Of a stretch of DNA of 64,000 nucleotides, positions 46,401-58,499 are shown in pieces (position 1 is the first letter of the stretch; each line of letters opens with the position of its first letter). Made by a program: the position numbers and the translations under genes. The notes under the pieces were generated by a model. That model saw only the letters and a program-made list of their open reading frames with translations. It searched no databases and had not been told where the DNA came from. The stretch covers positions 4,836,001 to 4,900,000 of the forward strand of contig NC_016457.1 in NCBI RefSeq assembly GCF_000226115.1, in the 5' to 3' direction. This DNA is from Thermothielavioides terrestris NRRL 8126 (Eukaryota; Ascomycota; Sordariomycetes; Sordariales; Chaetomiaceae).

Positions 46401-48389
46401 GCCAGCGTCGAGGTGGAAGAAGACGAAGTTGCCAGCTTGCCTGACGCCGACAACGCCTCCCTCGCCAGCCAGGTCGAGATGGATGAGGACTTGGCGGAAA
46501 GCGAAGATGACTACATGAGTGTGGACGAAGCCGCATACGTTACCGATGTCGCCATGGGCTCGGAAGGTTCCTCCTTGGAGGTTGAAGAGGTGGCAGGTTC
46601 GGAGGAGGACGTCCACATGATTGATGTGAGCTCGCCGCTGGTAGAGTCGGCCTCCCCAGAGATGATGGATGTGCAGGAACCACCGCAGGCGAGCCCGGCG
46701 GTGTTTTCCGATTTCGCGGTTTCTGAAGTTGTCTCCGAGGCCGCCATTAGTACTGCTGCGGATGAGCCTCCCCCGACTGCTCAGATCCCCGCGCCACAGG
46801 ATGCACAGCAAGCCTCGTCCTATGCTGCAACCGAGCAAGAGCTGGCCGCGGTGGAACAGCTGCAAAAGACCCTGGCAGAGTCGCCGGGCGGATCGCCTGA
46901 AGCTCGCGAAGCAAAGGCTGATACTGAGGAACCGGCAGAGGCAGGAAGGAACGCTCCCCATGCCTCAGAACTCGAAACTGGTGTCGCCTCCCCACCGCTG
47001 GAACTGCAGGAACCTGCTGAGGAGCTTGAGACCCAAGCAAGGACGGAGATTGCGGTTACGCCGCCAGCACAGCCTCTGCAACACGGAACCGTAATCGACG
47101 TCGAAATCGAGGAGGCTCGAGAGGAGAGCGTTGTCCCAGATTCGTCTCTCGCTCCTCCGATGCCCACAGTCGCAAAGCTGGATCTGCCGTCATCGGACGA
47201 ACAACCAGCGCCAACTCGTTCCTTCCCGACTCCAAGGAAAGAAGCGCAAGCGATCGCTCTACCTGAGGGTTCTTCTGCCCCACAAACTCCAGAGCCAGAT
47301 TCTGTTCATCGATCTCCGCCAGCGACCGCAGAAGACGACGAGGACGAAGCCCTGATACAAGAGCAGCTCACCCAAGAGCTGCAGCAATCTTTTGAGGCCG
47401 AGATGGCAGAAGCTCATGCTCATATCCCGTCACCGACGGCGACTGGCGACCTTAGCATCAACCTCGCCCGCCAAGCTGTGGCGGCGAAGCGCCAAAAGAC
47501 GGCAGAAGCTCAAGCTCATCCCCCCTCACCGACGACGACTGCCGACCTCAGCGTCAACCTCGCGCGCCAAGCCGTGGCGTCCAAGCGCCAGAAGAAAGCG
47601 CCCGAGCCGATCCGTACGAGCCCGCCAGTCACGCGCGCGCGATCGAGCAGTCTGCGGTCGAACGCCACCCCGGAAAGAGAAGACAACAGCGTCAGCCTCG
47701 CCCGGGCTGCCCTGGCCTCGCCCTCTAGGCAAGACGCCGAGGCCGACGGCACCGGCTCCGGGACCAGCACCAGCCCAGGCATCAGCACCAACCCAGCGAC
47801 AACAATGACGACGACGACCGCCGCCGCGCTCAAGTCGGAACTCGCCAAGCGGCTGCGCACCGACCTGCCCGAGTGCGTCCCGCTCAAGTCGCTCCGCGTG
47901 CACGTGGACAAGCAGCCCAACGCGATCGCGGTCGTCACCTCGCGGCCGTCGGCGCCCGCCCGCGCCAAGGGCGGGCCGCGCGAGTACTTCATGGCCTTCC
48001 GCGTCACCGACCCGTCGGTCGCGCCCGCCCAGGTCGTCGAGGTGCAGCTGTACCGCCCGCACAAGGACTCCCTGCCCGTCGTCAAGCCCGGCGACGTCGT
48101 CCTGCTGCAGCGCTTCCAGGTCAAGGCGCTCACCCGCAAGGGCTTCGGCCTGCGCACCGACGCCGAGTCCGCCTGGGCCGTGTGGGACTCGCCGCCAGAT
48201 GCCGATGGCGGGGGCCAGGCCGCCGCGCCGCAGATCCGGGGCCCGCCCGTCGAGGACTGGCAGGGGTGTGTGGAGTACGTGAGGATGCTGAAGGAGTGGT
48301 TTGCCCTGCTCGTCGGCGATGCCGCGACGAGGGGCAAGTTGGAGAGGGCGGATCGGAAGATGGAGGAGGCCGGTGGTGGGAAGTCGTAG
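43491..48389 (+). CDS. Large disordered protein, probable telomeric ssDNA-binding POT1/Cdc13-type
   Basis: Exons 43491-43883 and 43941-48389 (57 bp intron) give 1613 residues. The first 140 residues form a compact, OB-fold-like part (VTITWPYNSVTKTLAFLLAE, GAGDELLLGLDGA). Residues about 190-1420 are low complexity: Pro/Ser/Glu/Ala-rich with long Asp/Glu runs (near 550-690), so probably disordered. The C-terminal 185 residues are again ordered: SELAKRLRTDLPECVPLKSL, then YFMAFRVTDPS, VQLYRPHKDSLPVVKPGDVV, FQVKALTRKGFGL and a final helix. This C-terminal pattern fits the Telo_bind (POT1/Cdc13) OB fold of fungal telomere-end proteins. The ATG at 43491 is the first in frame. Two coding repeats are present (45831-45974 and 47406-47597). 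The telomeric role is family inference; I am moderately sure. Confidence 0.68.
45831..45974 (+). repeat. Coding minisatellite, six 24 bp units (RSPEDAGS)
   Basis: Six in-frame units encode RSPEDAGS variants (residues about 762-809 of the POT1-like protein). The middle three units are nearly identical at the DNA level and the outer ones diverge, the usual pattern of slippage growth. Each unit offers an SP site followed by acidic residues. Confidence 0.92.
47406..47597 (+). repeat. Coding 96 bp tandem duplication (32 residues)
   Basis: Units 47406-47501 and 47502-47597 each encode AEAxAHxPSPT..LSxNLARQAVAxKRQK. A weaker third version (VSLARAALASPSRQD) follows near 47690. The repeated LARQAVAxKRQK helix with a basic end could be a short interaction or nuclear-localisation motif. 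Confidence 0.9.
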
Positions 48390-49340
48390 ACATTGGGTGG
48401 AGGTTTGTTTTTCTTTGCGGGTTGGGCCGGAATATCGGCCAGTTTTTTTTCCCTGTCCTGCTTGCTGCTGAGCAGGAGCAGGTCATTGGCGTTGCCGCCT
48501 AGTTAGCACTACAGGTTCTCAGCGGCGCGTGCCGCCGTGGGACATCTCCAGCTGGATGATGAAACCGGTGATGCCTGGGAAGAAGGATCATTACCAACCG
48601 GGAAGGGACCCTGCGACTTTGCGAGGGGAATATTACGGCGATTTTGATACCAACCCAGTTATCCGCTGCATTTAAACGAGCCTTGGCGTCTGTCGCAGGC
48701 AGATGAAGCAGGACCTCCGCCTGCGTTTCTCATGCCCATCATGCTTGTCCCTGCCTGCGGGCTTGACCATGTTTACTTTACTCTGCCTGCCACCAACGAC
48801 CACACCTGCCCTACGCAAACCCTTGCTGAACCCCCCTTGCACACCTGTCCCGGCACAGCCGGCCTGCCTGAGTAGATAACTACACTAGTTACACGACTGG
48901 GGATTTTTTGGCGGGCTGAGCGAGCTACCTCGGAGAATTCCGGCAGGAATAGGCACCTATGTACATGTACGGGATACTGTACACTACATACCTTACCTCC
49001 TTCGTTAGATCCTACGCCTCGTCTCATGACCGCGCTGCGCGGAGCGGATGCGTGTGGGGGGAGGGGGTTGCGGTGCTCTGAAGAACCACGCGAACAGGGG
49101 AGGAAATGACAAGGCCGACTTGCCTGGAACCCCCACAGCACGTCATTTCCACACGTTTGTTTACAGGCCCCGGCTGGCCGGCCGGTTTGGGGGCAGGGAA
49201 GAAGGTCCCCCGGGGGGAAGGGGGAGAAAGGGTGGTTTGGTGGTTTGGTAAGGGCGGCTGGGTCGGCATACGGAGGCTTCGAGCTCGGACTCTTCGAAAA
49301 CCTAAACCACTTGGCAAATTTAGCGCAACCAGACCCTAGC
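48390..49340. other. Gene-free flank before the AT-rich block
   Basis: 3' UTR of the POT1-like gene followed by about 800 bp of GC-normal DNA. TACACTAGTTACAC near 48882 and TGTACACTACATACC near 48975 are further members of the dispersed motif family. No gene is recognised. Confidence 0.6.
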
Positions 49341-52300
49341 TACCCACTTACCCCGCCCCTACCCTAAAAGTTTTCTCTGGCCACTATAGAAAATAAATCT
49401 CTTCTACCTACTAGCTACCTAGGCCTATTTTCTTCCTAAGCTGCCAAACCCTCTAGCTAACAAACTGATTTAGCTATATACTTCCTAGCCTTAATTACGT
49501 TTAATCGAGTTTAATTATAAACGTCTAGTATTAATTCTCTACTATTAGAAGTTTCTAAGTGTAGGTTATTAATAGTTTTTATAGTCGCCTTTAGTCGCTT
49601 TTAAGTTACTATTAGTTAGAATCTCTAACCTCGATTAGTAGTTACTATAGTATCTTCCTCTAATAATAATAGCCTTTAGATATAGACCTCTAAATAGATG
49701 TTAGAGGAGGGTTAATTGGCTTTAATACCCTAAGACTTTATAATAGCGACTATAAAGTAGTTTAAAGAGTTTAAATATAGCAATGTTTAAAAGCTATTTG
49801 CCTAGAAGCTAGTCAATTATCTCTAATTATTTTTAATTATATAAAAATGTTTTCTAATTATTTTATAGACTATCTAGTAGCCTTTAGTATTAAAGATAGT
49901 TTAAATAAAGGGTAAAAAGAAACTAGTAACCTTTGACTTTAATAGATAATCTTATACTATAGTAATAGCGCTATTTCTTTTTAATAAAGGTAGAAAATAG
50001 AATATAGACTATAAAAATTATAGTAACCTCTATTCCTATAGCCTTTATAAAATATACTACTAGCTAGCTAATAAATATAGTAAAGGAATATATATTAACT
50101 ATTACTACTTTAGTCTAAGTACTTAGTACTTACTATATTTAAGTATATTTTAATTTTATTCTTTAGTATTAGTATAATACTAATAGAAGTAGATAAAGAG
50201 TATAAAGAGCTTATCTAAAGGGGTAAAAAGGAGCTTAGAGACTTTAAAGGTTTTATATCTAAGTACCTAAAGAAGTCGACAACGGAGGAGCTTAAGACTT
50301 TTAAGAAATAGATTAAAGATATAGAGGAACTCTAAGCTAAGAGGAGGAGCTTTAAGAAATAGGTATATTAATAAATAATAATAGATAAAGAAACGTAAAA
50401 GGATATAGTTATAGGGTCTAGGCAATAGATAAAGGGGATTAGGTCTTAGAGAAAAGGATTAAATATAGAGTATAGATATTTATAAGGGATATAGATAATA
50501 TATAATAGATAAGAGATTATATAATAAAGCTATATTCTATAGAGTTAGTAAAGTTAAGATAGCTTTACTTGAAAACTCTTATTTAAGACTATATCTAACT
50601 TTTAATAAAAAAAGTAATATATCTATTACCTAGGACAATAGAAGATAATTATCTTTAATATCTTTAGTATTGAAAACAAATATAAAAAGTAGCTAAAATC
50701 CTTTCTATTTATTTGTCCTTTCTCTAAAGTCAATTAAATTGTTTAAATTTAAATTTAATTGTATATAATCGAGTACTATTACTTATTAATAATATTCTAT
50801 AATAACTTTTAGAAATACCGCTTCTACTCTATATTAGGTCGCTTCTATAATAATATTTATATAGAGTATCCAACTTGTTACTTATATCCCTTCTACTAAT
50901 CTTAGATTACTTCTATTATAATTAAGGATTTTCTAGAGAAGCCTAAATATAGCTAAACCCTATAGGTACTACTAGTCGCCTATATCTACTGTTCTACCCC
51001 TTTGTTTAGCTCCCCTTCGCTCTCTAGAACGAGCCTAAGCTTAGTAAGTTCAATAGCCTCTTAGAGTATATTAAGTATAGCGAGCCTAAGCTCTATTTAT
51101 CAAATAGCGGAGTTCAACTATACTAAGAGTATCGCTAAAGATGGCTATAATATATAGTAAAATCTTATTGCTAATATCACTTTTAAACTCTAGGTAGGAG
51201 AGTATACTACTTTGATAGTTATAGGCTATATATACTAACAATGGACTAAAGTTATATTATTTAGTAAATATAGGTTATAGCCCTATTCGCTTTTAAAAAG
51301 CTAGGTTAATTACTATAAGCTTATTAAAGAGCTTTTTAAACTAGCCTATATTAATAAAGTCTATAAGCTATTAGACTTCTACTTTATTAGTTAAGTTACT
51401 CTAAAGGTATAAGTCCTAATTACTAAGCCTTCTAGTCCAAAATCTAATAAGCTAGTAACCTTATAAGAGCTTTAAGCTATAATAGCTAATAAGTCGAAGT
51501 TTAGTCCTAATAAAGTAATATACCTCAACTTATTAATAAGTTAGGAGCTAGTAGTTATAGATAAAGAGGATATTCCTTTGCCTAAAGCTAAGTAAGCTTA
51601 ATTATATTTAAAAAAGGCTTTTTAGCTAAAGTTAAAGGAGAGCTCTATTAAGCCCTAGATAGAGTTAAGAGATAAAGGAGAAAAGTATTAAGTCTAAGTT
51701 TAATACTATTAAATTAGAGCTAGACATTATTAAGTTAGAGCTAGGCATTAAGTTAGAGTATAGTGTCGTTAAGTTGGAGCTAGACATCGTTAAGTTAGAG
51801 CTAGGTGTTATAACTTAGGCGAAAGCGAAGAAGGAGGTAGCGACTAAAGTTGTATATAGCTCGAAGTAGAGAGCCTATTCTAAGGCTATATAAAACTAAA
51901 AGGGTTATATAAAGAAGTGCTAAGAGGTAGCTTATTTTAACTCTAACCTAGGCCTTAAGATTAGATATATACTAGAGGAGCTAGCTAAGTTCGAAAATAA
52001 AGGTATATAGCTACCTATAAATAGTCTTCCTTTTTATAATATAAAGCGTCTAAATTAGCTAGTAAAAGCAGTAGATATTGTTAAAAATACTCTCTTTAAT
52101 AAGCCTTTTAATTTAACTAACGTCGACTAACTATATTATATTAATTGTTAAACACCTTTATTTTATATTCTCTACCTCGTCTTATTTAGGTTTACCCTTT
52201 TCCTCTTTAAGCTTATCGTTATTATTTTGTCCTTCGCTACTTCTTTTAACGAGATTTAAACTCTATTGTAATTCATTAATTACTATAGCTATAGGATTGT

Positions 52301-53640
52301 CCTTTCTACTTTAAAATTCATCTAGAAAAATACTTTAATATTTAAGATTAAGCTTAAACTATATTTATCTACTAGTAGGCTTTATAAGCAAGTGCAACTG
52401 AGGTTAGTGCCTTTAAGACTTATAAAGTGTAAAGCGATTCTAGAGATATATATACTTATTAAAGTAGAGTAAGTTTAGCTAGTTGCTAACTAATTCGTTA
52501 AATATCGTTATAAGTAACTTATAAAGGGTTAGTATATTGTTAGAGAAATATTAGTCGACCTCGATATTATCGATCTTTATAAGCTTGTTAAGAAACTTCT
52601 AGTAGTTATATAATAGCGATAGATAATAGTCAACTACCTTTACCCTTAGCTATATATAGGTAAATATCTTCTAAGGGGTTCTAGTATAAATATACTACTA
52701 GTTCTTCTATTTACAAATAGTATAGTTGTTCTAGTAATTAACGAAGTTAATAACTTTAAACTAGATAATAGGTATATAGATATAGAGTAGAGCAATATAA
52801 TTAGGTAAACAATTGCTATTCTAACTGTCTTTATAGCAAAGCCTTCTAAAGAGATTCTAATAATAGATTAGCTTAGGTAACTAAGTATAATTAGACTTAA
52901 TTATATATAATTAAATATAAACTATAGTAACTTATTTATTAGAAACCTAAACGACCTTTATAAAGTTAGTTCTACTATAATTTAATCCGTTAGTTCTCAG
53001 TACTTTTTCTAAAGGTATAGTAATTTTTAAATAAGAAAGGTCGTTTAGGAAGTTAGGAGATATCTACCTCTTTTAAAAGAATAGAGAAATCTACTTTACC
53101 TCTTCCTCTAAGCGTATACTATCTAATACCTTTATCTTTATTCCTCCTTAGTTTAAGTCGATGATAGTCCTTTATATTGAAAGAAAGCTAAATATAAGTA
53201 GCTACTATTATTAAAGTCTTAACTCCTTAGTCTAACCAAATTATTATTAGAATAAAATTAAGTTCTTTAACAACTTTGAAATATTAAAGGAAAATAGAAT
53301 ATTTAGTAAATATAGAAATCTTAACGTAGTACTATAGAATAAACTACGAGTAGGCGTCGATCCTTATATAGATCTTAATACTATAGTCTACTAATTTGCA
53401 ATAGCTATCAATACTCTAGGTATAGTTTAGACTAGGTAAAGTAAATCCCTTTTAATATATTTATATTCTCTATATTCGTTTAAAGATATAATTAGGATAG
53501 AGGTTCTAAGAAAGAAGAGCAAGTAATATAGTAAAGTGCTATAGATATGTAGAATAATAAAATATAGATTAATAATAGTAGTAGATCGAAGATCTAGGCG
53601 GTAGTGTGCTAAGAAATATATGTCTATAGGGCAGAACATA
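49341..53640. other. Left part of the AT-rich block, no readable domain
   Basis: About 4.3 kb. A Lys/Glu-rich frame (near 50190-50400) and a Leu-Glu repeat (51700-51812) suggest decayed coding DNA, possibly gag-like or a coiled-coil transposase, but neither can be assigned. Confidence 0.4.
51700..51812 (+). repeat. Degenerate tandem repeat, about 21 bp units
   Basis: Five or so units of the form ATTAAGTTAGAGCTAGGC / GTTAAGTTGGAGCTAGACAT, reading as repeated KLEL-D/G-I in one frame. They survived RIP as a recognisable array. Confidence 0.75.
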
Positions 53641-54089
53641 TATGCGTACACCGCTTGCCTAAATAGGCCTAGCGTTGCAAAGTCTACAACGTAGGGCGCG
53701 AGGCACTCTTATCTAATCTATGTACATAGATATATAGGTTATATAACCCCCTTATTCCTCCTATCCTATATCAAGTCTAGGCCTATAGGAAAAAACGGCA
53801 ATGCCCTCATTATCTTACTTATCTAGATCCTTTATATCGTTAAATACCCTTTAATCGAGTGCTATAACGTAGGGCTAGAAGCGTAGTGCTAGATTAATTC
53901 GGATAGCAATCAACTAACTTCTTCTATATCTTATTATCGCTAGCGAGAATAGGGTTTTTACGAAGCTAGCTACGCTTATAGGCTAGTTAAAGTACCTAAT
54001 TAGGTATAGGAGGCTCTTCTTAAGAGACTAGGCGGTCTAGATAATCGCCTTTACAAGCCTAGTATTCGTCGATTAAGCGCTATATATAG

Positions 54090-55425
54090 TATAGCTCATA
54101 TATAGTTTTCTAAACGCTCTCTTCTTAGCTATAGCTAGTCTATTTAATCAAGTATTTAAGGCCTTTATATATAACCTTGTAGTTAAAGATTATATTAACT
54201 TTGTATTTAATGCCTAATTCGTTGTTATTAGAGGAGTAGTCTAATTAAAAGTCGACGATTAGGCTAGGAGGTAGCGTATTATAGCCAAAAGAATCATCTT
54301 CCTAAGGAGCTAAGCGAAGGTAAGCAATAGAAATGACTAAGTAGATACCTATATTAGCTAGGAAATCCAATTTATAAGCTAGGCAGTTAACGTAGCGCTT
54401 AATTAGAAAAGGCCTAGCGCGCTATTATAAGTACTTCTAGGACAGGTTGCCTAGGAGATAGTAACTATAGTATAGGCGTAAATAAACCTTATCGCCTATA
54501 TTAAACTTAATATTATAGTGTTTACTATTGTAATAGCGTTTAGCGTATACTACTATAAAGTCTATACTCAATTAAGCATCTTAATGCAAAGCATCTTATA
54601 GAGCTAGGATAGTAGCTAGCTTAGTAGTAGCTTAGTTAGTAAGAGCTTCCAACGGTCTAGGAAGCTTAAAGCTAAAGAGCTACTTATAAAGCAAGGATTT
54701 AATAGCTTTAGTATAAACGTTGTTAAGGTACTATTATAGAGGTACGATAATATCTAGCTAATTGCCTTTAAGGCGCTTAAATATATAAAAGTAAATCGCA
54801 ATTTCTATAATCTAGTTCTTACGCTCTAAAAGGCTATCCGCTTATAGGTAGTAAGATATTATCATTAGCAACTTAGTGCCTAGAGCTTTCTAAATGCTTT
54901 ACCAAAGGTCAAAAGTAAACTTATAATCGTAGTCGAAGATAATTATAGTAGGTACGCCCTAGTCACTAAGAAGTAGTTAGTAAATTAGAATATACCCCTA
55001 TTCCTAAGCTAAATAGCTAGAATTGCTAGAAATAAGGAGGATATACTTCGATAACTTATAAGGTACTATAAGCAAGCTATCAAAGTGGTTGTAGTTTAGG
55101 AGCTACTAGGGCGAACTAGTAGCCTAGACCTTCAGTAGGCCTAGAATAAAATCAATGGCGATAATACATATTAGCAAGGTATTAGATAGTCGAATCAGTT
55201 GATAGTTGCCTAGTTTAAAGCGACAATCTGTTATATTGACTTAGCACTTTGGATATAGTTTAATATACTTCTTAACGTTATAGGTTTTATAGGCTATCAA
55301 TATACCTTATAAATTGTATAATATCTGCTTAGTACCAAAGTGGTACTTCTTATTGTAGGTAGCTTCTAAGATAGTCTAAATTATATTATAAGGTATATAA
55401 AGTAAATATAATTGTTATACGCAAC
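54090..55425 (-). pseudogene. Decayed chromovirus integrase and chromodomain (element A)
   Basis: Minus-strand 3' half of a Ty3/gypsy pol. Landmarks share one reading frame: integrase zinc-finger His in KYHFGT (CAC at 55342-55340), first catalytic Asp in AIDFILGL (55153-55151), second Asp in IFDYDYKFTFDLW (54934-54932, 73 codons later), and a chromodomain (KYLIK.TSYS.EESV, from 54157) at the end. Stops fall mostly where tryptophan is expected. No RT, RNase H or protease lies upstream: the frame breaks off near 55425, where the other element's possible LTR begins, suggesting that a later insertion cut it. Non-functional. Confidence 0.78.
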
Positions 55426-55687
55426 TGTGACAAAGGCACCTATGACTATACTATGGTCAGGGGTGACGAGCGTTCCCTTAAAAAAGGGGAACCTTACCTA
55501 GAACCCCTTTGTAGGAAGACAGACTGCATCAATATACTTTTATAATATATACTAGTGTTTAGGAGTGCCGCCTTATTAGCTAACGAGGCTAAGAGGCATT
55601 GATCTTTCTTACCCTTATACGTTTACCGCTAGATGGTTACCAAGCACTATTAGCGTATAATAAGTGGTGCCTACTAACGATTCGAAC
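55426..55687 (+). mobile_element. Possible LTR with primer-binding-site-like end (element B)
   Basis: From TGTGACAAAGGCACC (55426) to about 55664 the sequence is less AT-rich than its surroundings. It is followed by TGGTGCCTACTAACGATTCG (55665 on) and AAC, which resembles a primer-binding site complementary to a tRNA 3' end (T loop plus CCA), one base short of the ideal length. No matching right LTR was found by eye, so this remains tentative. Confidence 0.4.
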
Positions 55688-58499
55688 CTATTCGCTTCCT
55701 ATTGAGAGGAGCTAAGTTCGGATTAGGAGACATTACGAGTTACGCCTAGCAAGTTGTATAGAGCAACGCCTAAAGCAGATAATGCTCCTTTGTAAGAGAG
55801 TAAGCTTTAGAGTATATAATCTATAATAAACCGGTTTATAGCCTAAATACTATTATTTTAGTACTAAGCACTTATAAGGAGTTAGAAACTAGATAGATTT
55901 AAGCCTTATAAACGCTAATGTCTATAGGGACGTATAGTAGATACTTAAGTTTATTAAGAACTTCGAGGTTATCTACAACGTCTAATAGGTAACTGCTATC
56001 AACCCCTAAGAACTCTAATACCTAGAAGCTGCTATATTACTTAAAGAGGCACTAGAAGAAGACGTCTATACCTAATAGTACACTAAAACACTATATATTG
56101 TAGAGTATCCTCCCTCTTAGATACTCGACAATTATATTCCTTATACCTACCTTATAACTATTAGGTGTAAAGTCTAAATAGCCGTTAGTAAGAACCTTAT
56201 CCTAGACCCTAGGATTGAAGACGTTGCCTTAGAGACTAAGAACTTGACCTAAGAAACGCTAGAGACCTTAGCACTAGAGAGTTAGAGACCGCTAGAGACT
56301 CCGAAGCTTTAGGAGACTAGCGATTAGCAACTAGGACTAGCTATACCGCTAGAAATATTAGTAAAAACCAAATATAATCTAACTAAGAACTAGTTAGTAA
56401 CTCTACTAAGCCTAACCTTTTAGAAGTAACTAGAAACCTAGAATACGCCAACTATTCTTTAATAGAGATATAAAACTTATACTATTAGTAGCTATAATCT
56501 CGGTAGACGCTACTAAAGATTGCTAAGAGGATTATAAGATCTGTCGCCTTAGAACTAATAACCTAAAGAGGAAGACCTATTATCTCTAATAGTTTAGTTA
56601 ATTAGTGCTTTTAACTAGGTTCCCTAGCTACTACTATAGACGCCTAGCCAACTATCCTAGTACCTATCTAAGCTTCCTAGACTAGGTATAGTTATCTAGA
56701 ACCCTAGAACAGAATATATAGATAGTTTAGTCGATTCTAGTATCTCTTTACTATTCTAAGAGATACCGAGCCTACTATATAGATAAGTAGCTAGACTCTT
56801 TAGACAAGGAGCTAGACCCTTTAGATAAGTAGCTAGAGCTATAGATATCTAAGCTACTTTCGCTATATAGGACTTTCTTACCTAGATAGCCAAAATAATA
56901 GAGAACCTAAACGTTATAATCAAAAGGGCAAATAGGGCTATAGATATAGAAGACTATTAGCCTAAAACCAAGGATAGAAGTACTATATCTTTATAACCGT
57001 CTATACCTATATTGAAATAGAAGATTTAGAATACTAGTCTCTTCTAGCTAGATATAGAGAATGAGGCTAAGGAACCCTAGGACCTATAGTATAATAAATA
57101 GTAGCTATACTATAGGGACGTCAACCTTTGGGTTAAATAGGTAGATTAGGTTATTAGATATTACCTAGTAAAAGAAGAGACCCTATATATAGAGATATAG
57201 ACCCTACTTTAAGGATTAGCGCTATAATAGTATAAGCAGTAGCTCTCTACTATAGAAAAGGTAGTATTGACTATATCTATAAAAGTATAGACTAAATACT
57301 TAAAAAAGGAGTTTAGCATTAAGAGATATAAAGCGGAGAAATAGCTAAACGAAAACCGATATACTATAAAGGACAACTACAAAGATAAGCTAGTCTAGAA
57401 ATTTGCTATAGAATACTTTAAATATATATATATTTAGGGAGATACTATTAAGGAGCAATGTCTAATACGTTTATACAACTACCTTTATCTAGAACTTCGC
57501 TAGCTATACTCTAAACTGGATATAACTATAGAGATAGGCGTATTCTTTAGTATTCTTAATACTAAAGTATATATCGTTAAAGACAAACTTCGCTAGAACG
57601 TCGCTAAGGGCTATATTATCGGCTATAGTCCTATTGCCAACAACGTAGATATAGAGTACGACGACAAAGGACGAGGAGACGACTAGGAGGATAGCGGAGC
57701 CTTCTAGATAGAAAGAGGTAGAAGAGGATATTATAATCCTTAGAGAAGAGATAGAGATAAACCCTAGCGACCTAGAAACAATTGGTATAGAGATAGTAAC
57801 TAAGTATAGCTATTTGATAACTAAAACTTCTATAATATAACTAGACGTAGAAGAGGATATTAACTATTTAACGATCGTAAAAGAGGAGTTAGACCGTTTA
57901 ATAGCTAGAGAAGAGGCGATAATAGCAACTAGGGAAGATAACCTCGACAACTCCAATGGATTTAGATATATATATATAAGAAGTAGTTCGAAGATAGCAC
58001 CTTCTTATACTATAGCAAGATTATAGTAATAGGAGACGATAAAGACGCTAACCTTTACTATAAAATACTAGAGAAGACTAGGTATATTCTTATTAACGAA
58101 TATAATACTAAAGCTAAGGATAAGGAATCGAAAGACGAAGAAGCCAATAGTTCTTACTACTTATATTACACCTTTTACTAGCCTAGACTAAGTCGAAATA
58201 AACTACTACGACAACTCCTATAGATTTAGCAATATACCGCCTATAGCAGAGTCTTTATAACACGTTGTAAGCTTTTCAAATATATAGCTAACGATGGCGA
58301 CAAAGACAAGTATAAACCTATATAGCCTTAAATAGACCGTTAGTACAACCTTAGTAATAACAAAGACGAGCTTAATAGTAAAGATATAAACTTTATACTA
58401 ACTAAAAGACAAATTGTAGAAGTATAGCTATATATACCACTACTAAAAGCATTAGATAAGTAAGCTATATACCTTATAATCAACATTAGTATAAACCTA
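55688..58499 (+). other. Probable gag and leader region of element B, unreadable
   Basis: About 2.8 kb between the possible LTR and the protease motif. Expected to hold gag by position, but stops are dense and no zinc knuckle is recognisable. Confidence 0.4.

Noticed and set aside
53427..53651. 74-codon minus-strand frame in the AT-rich block
   Set aside because: Ile/Tyr/Leu-rich translation typical of AT-rich DNA; no domain, no context.
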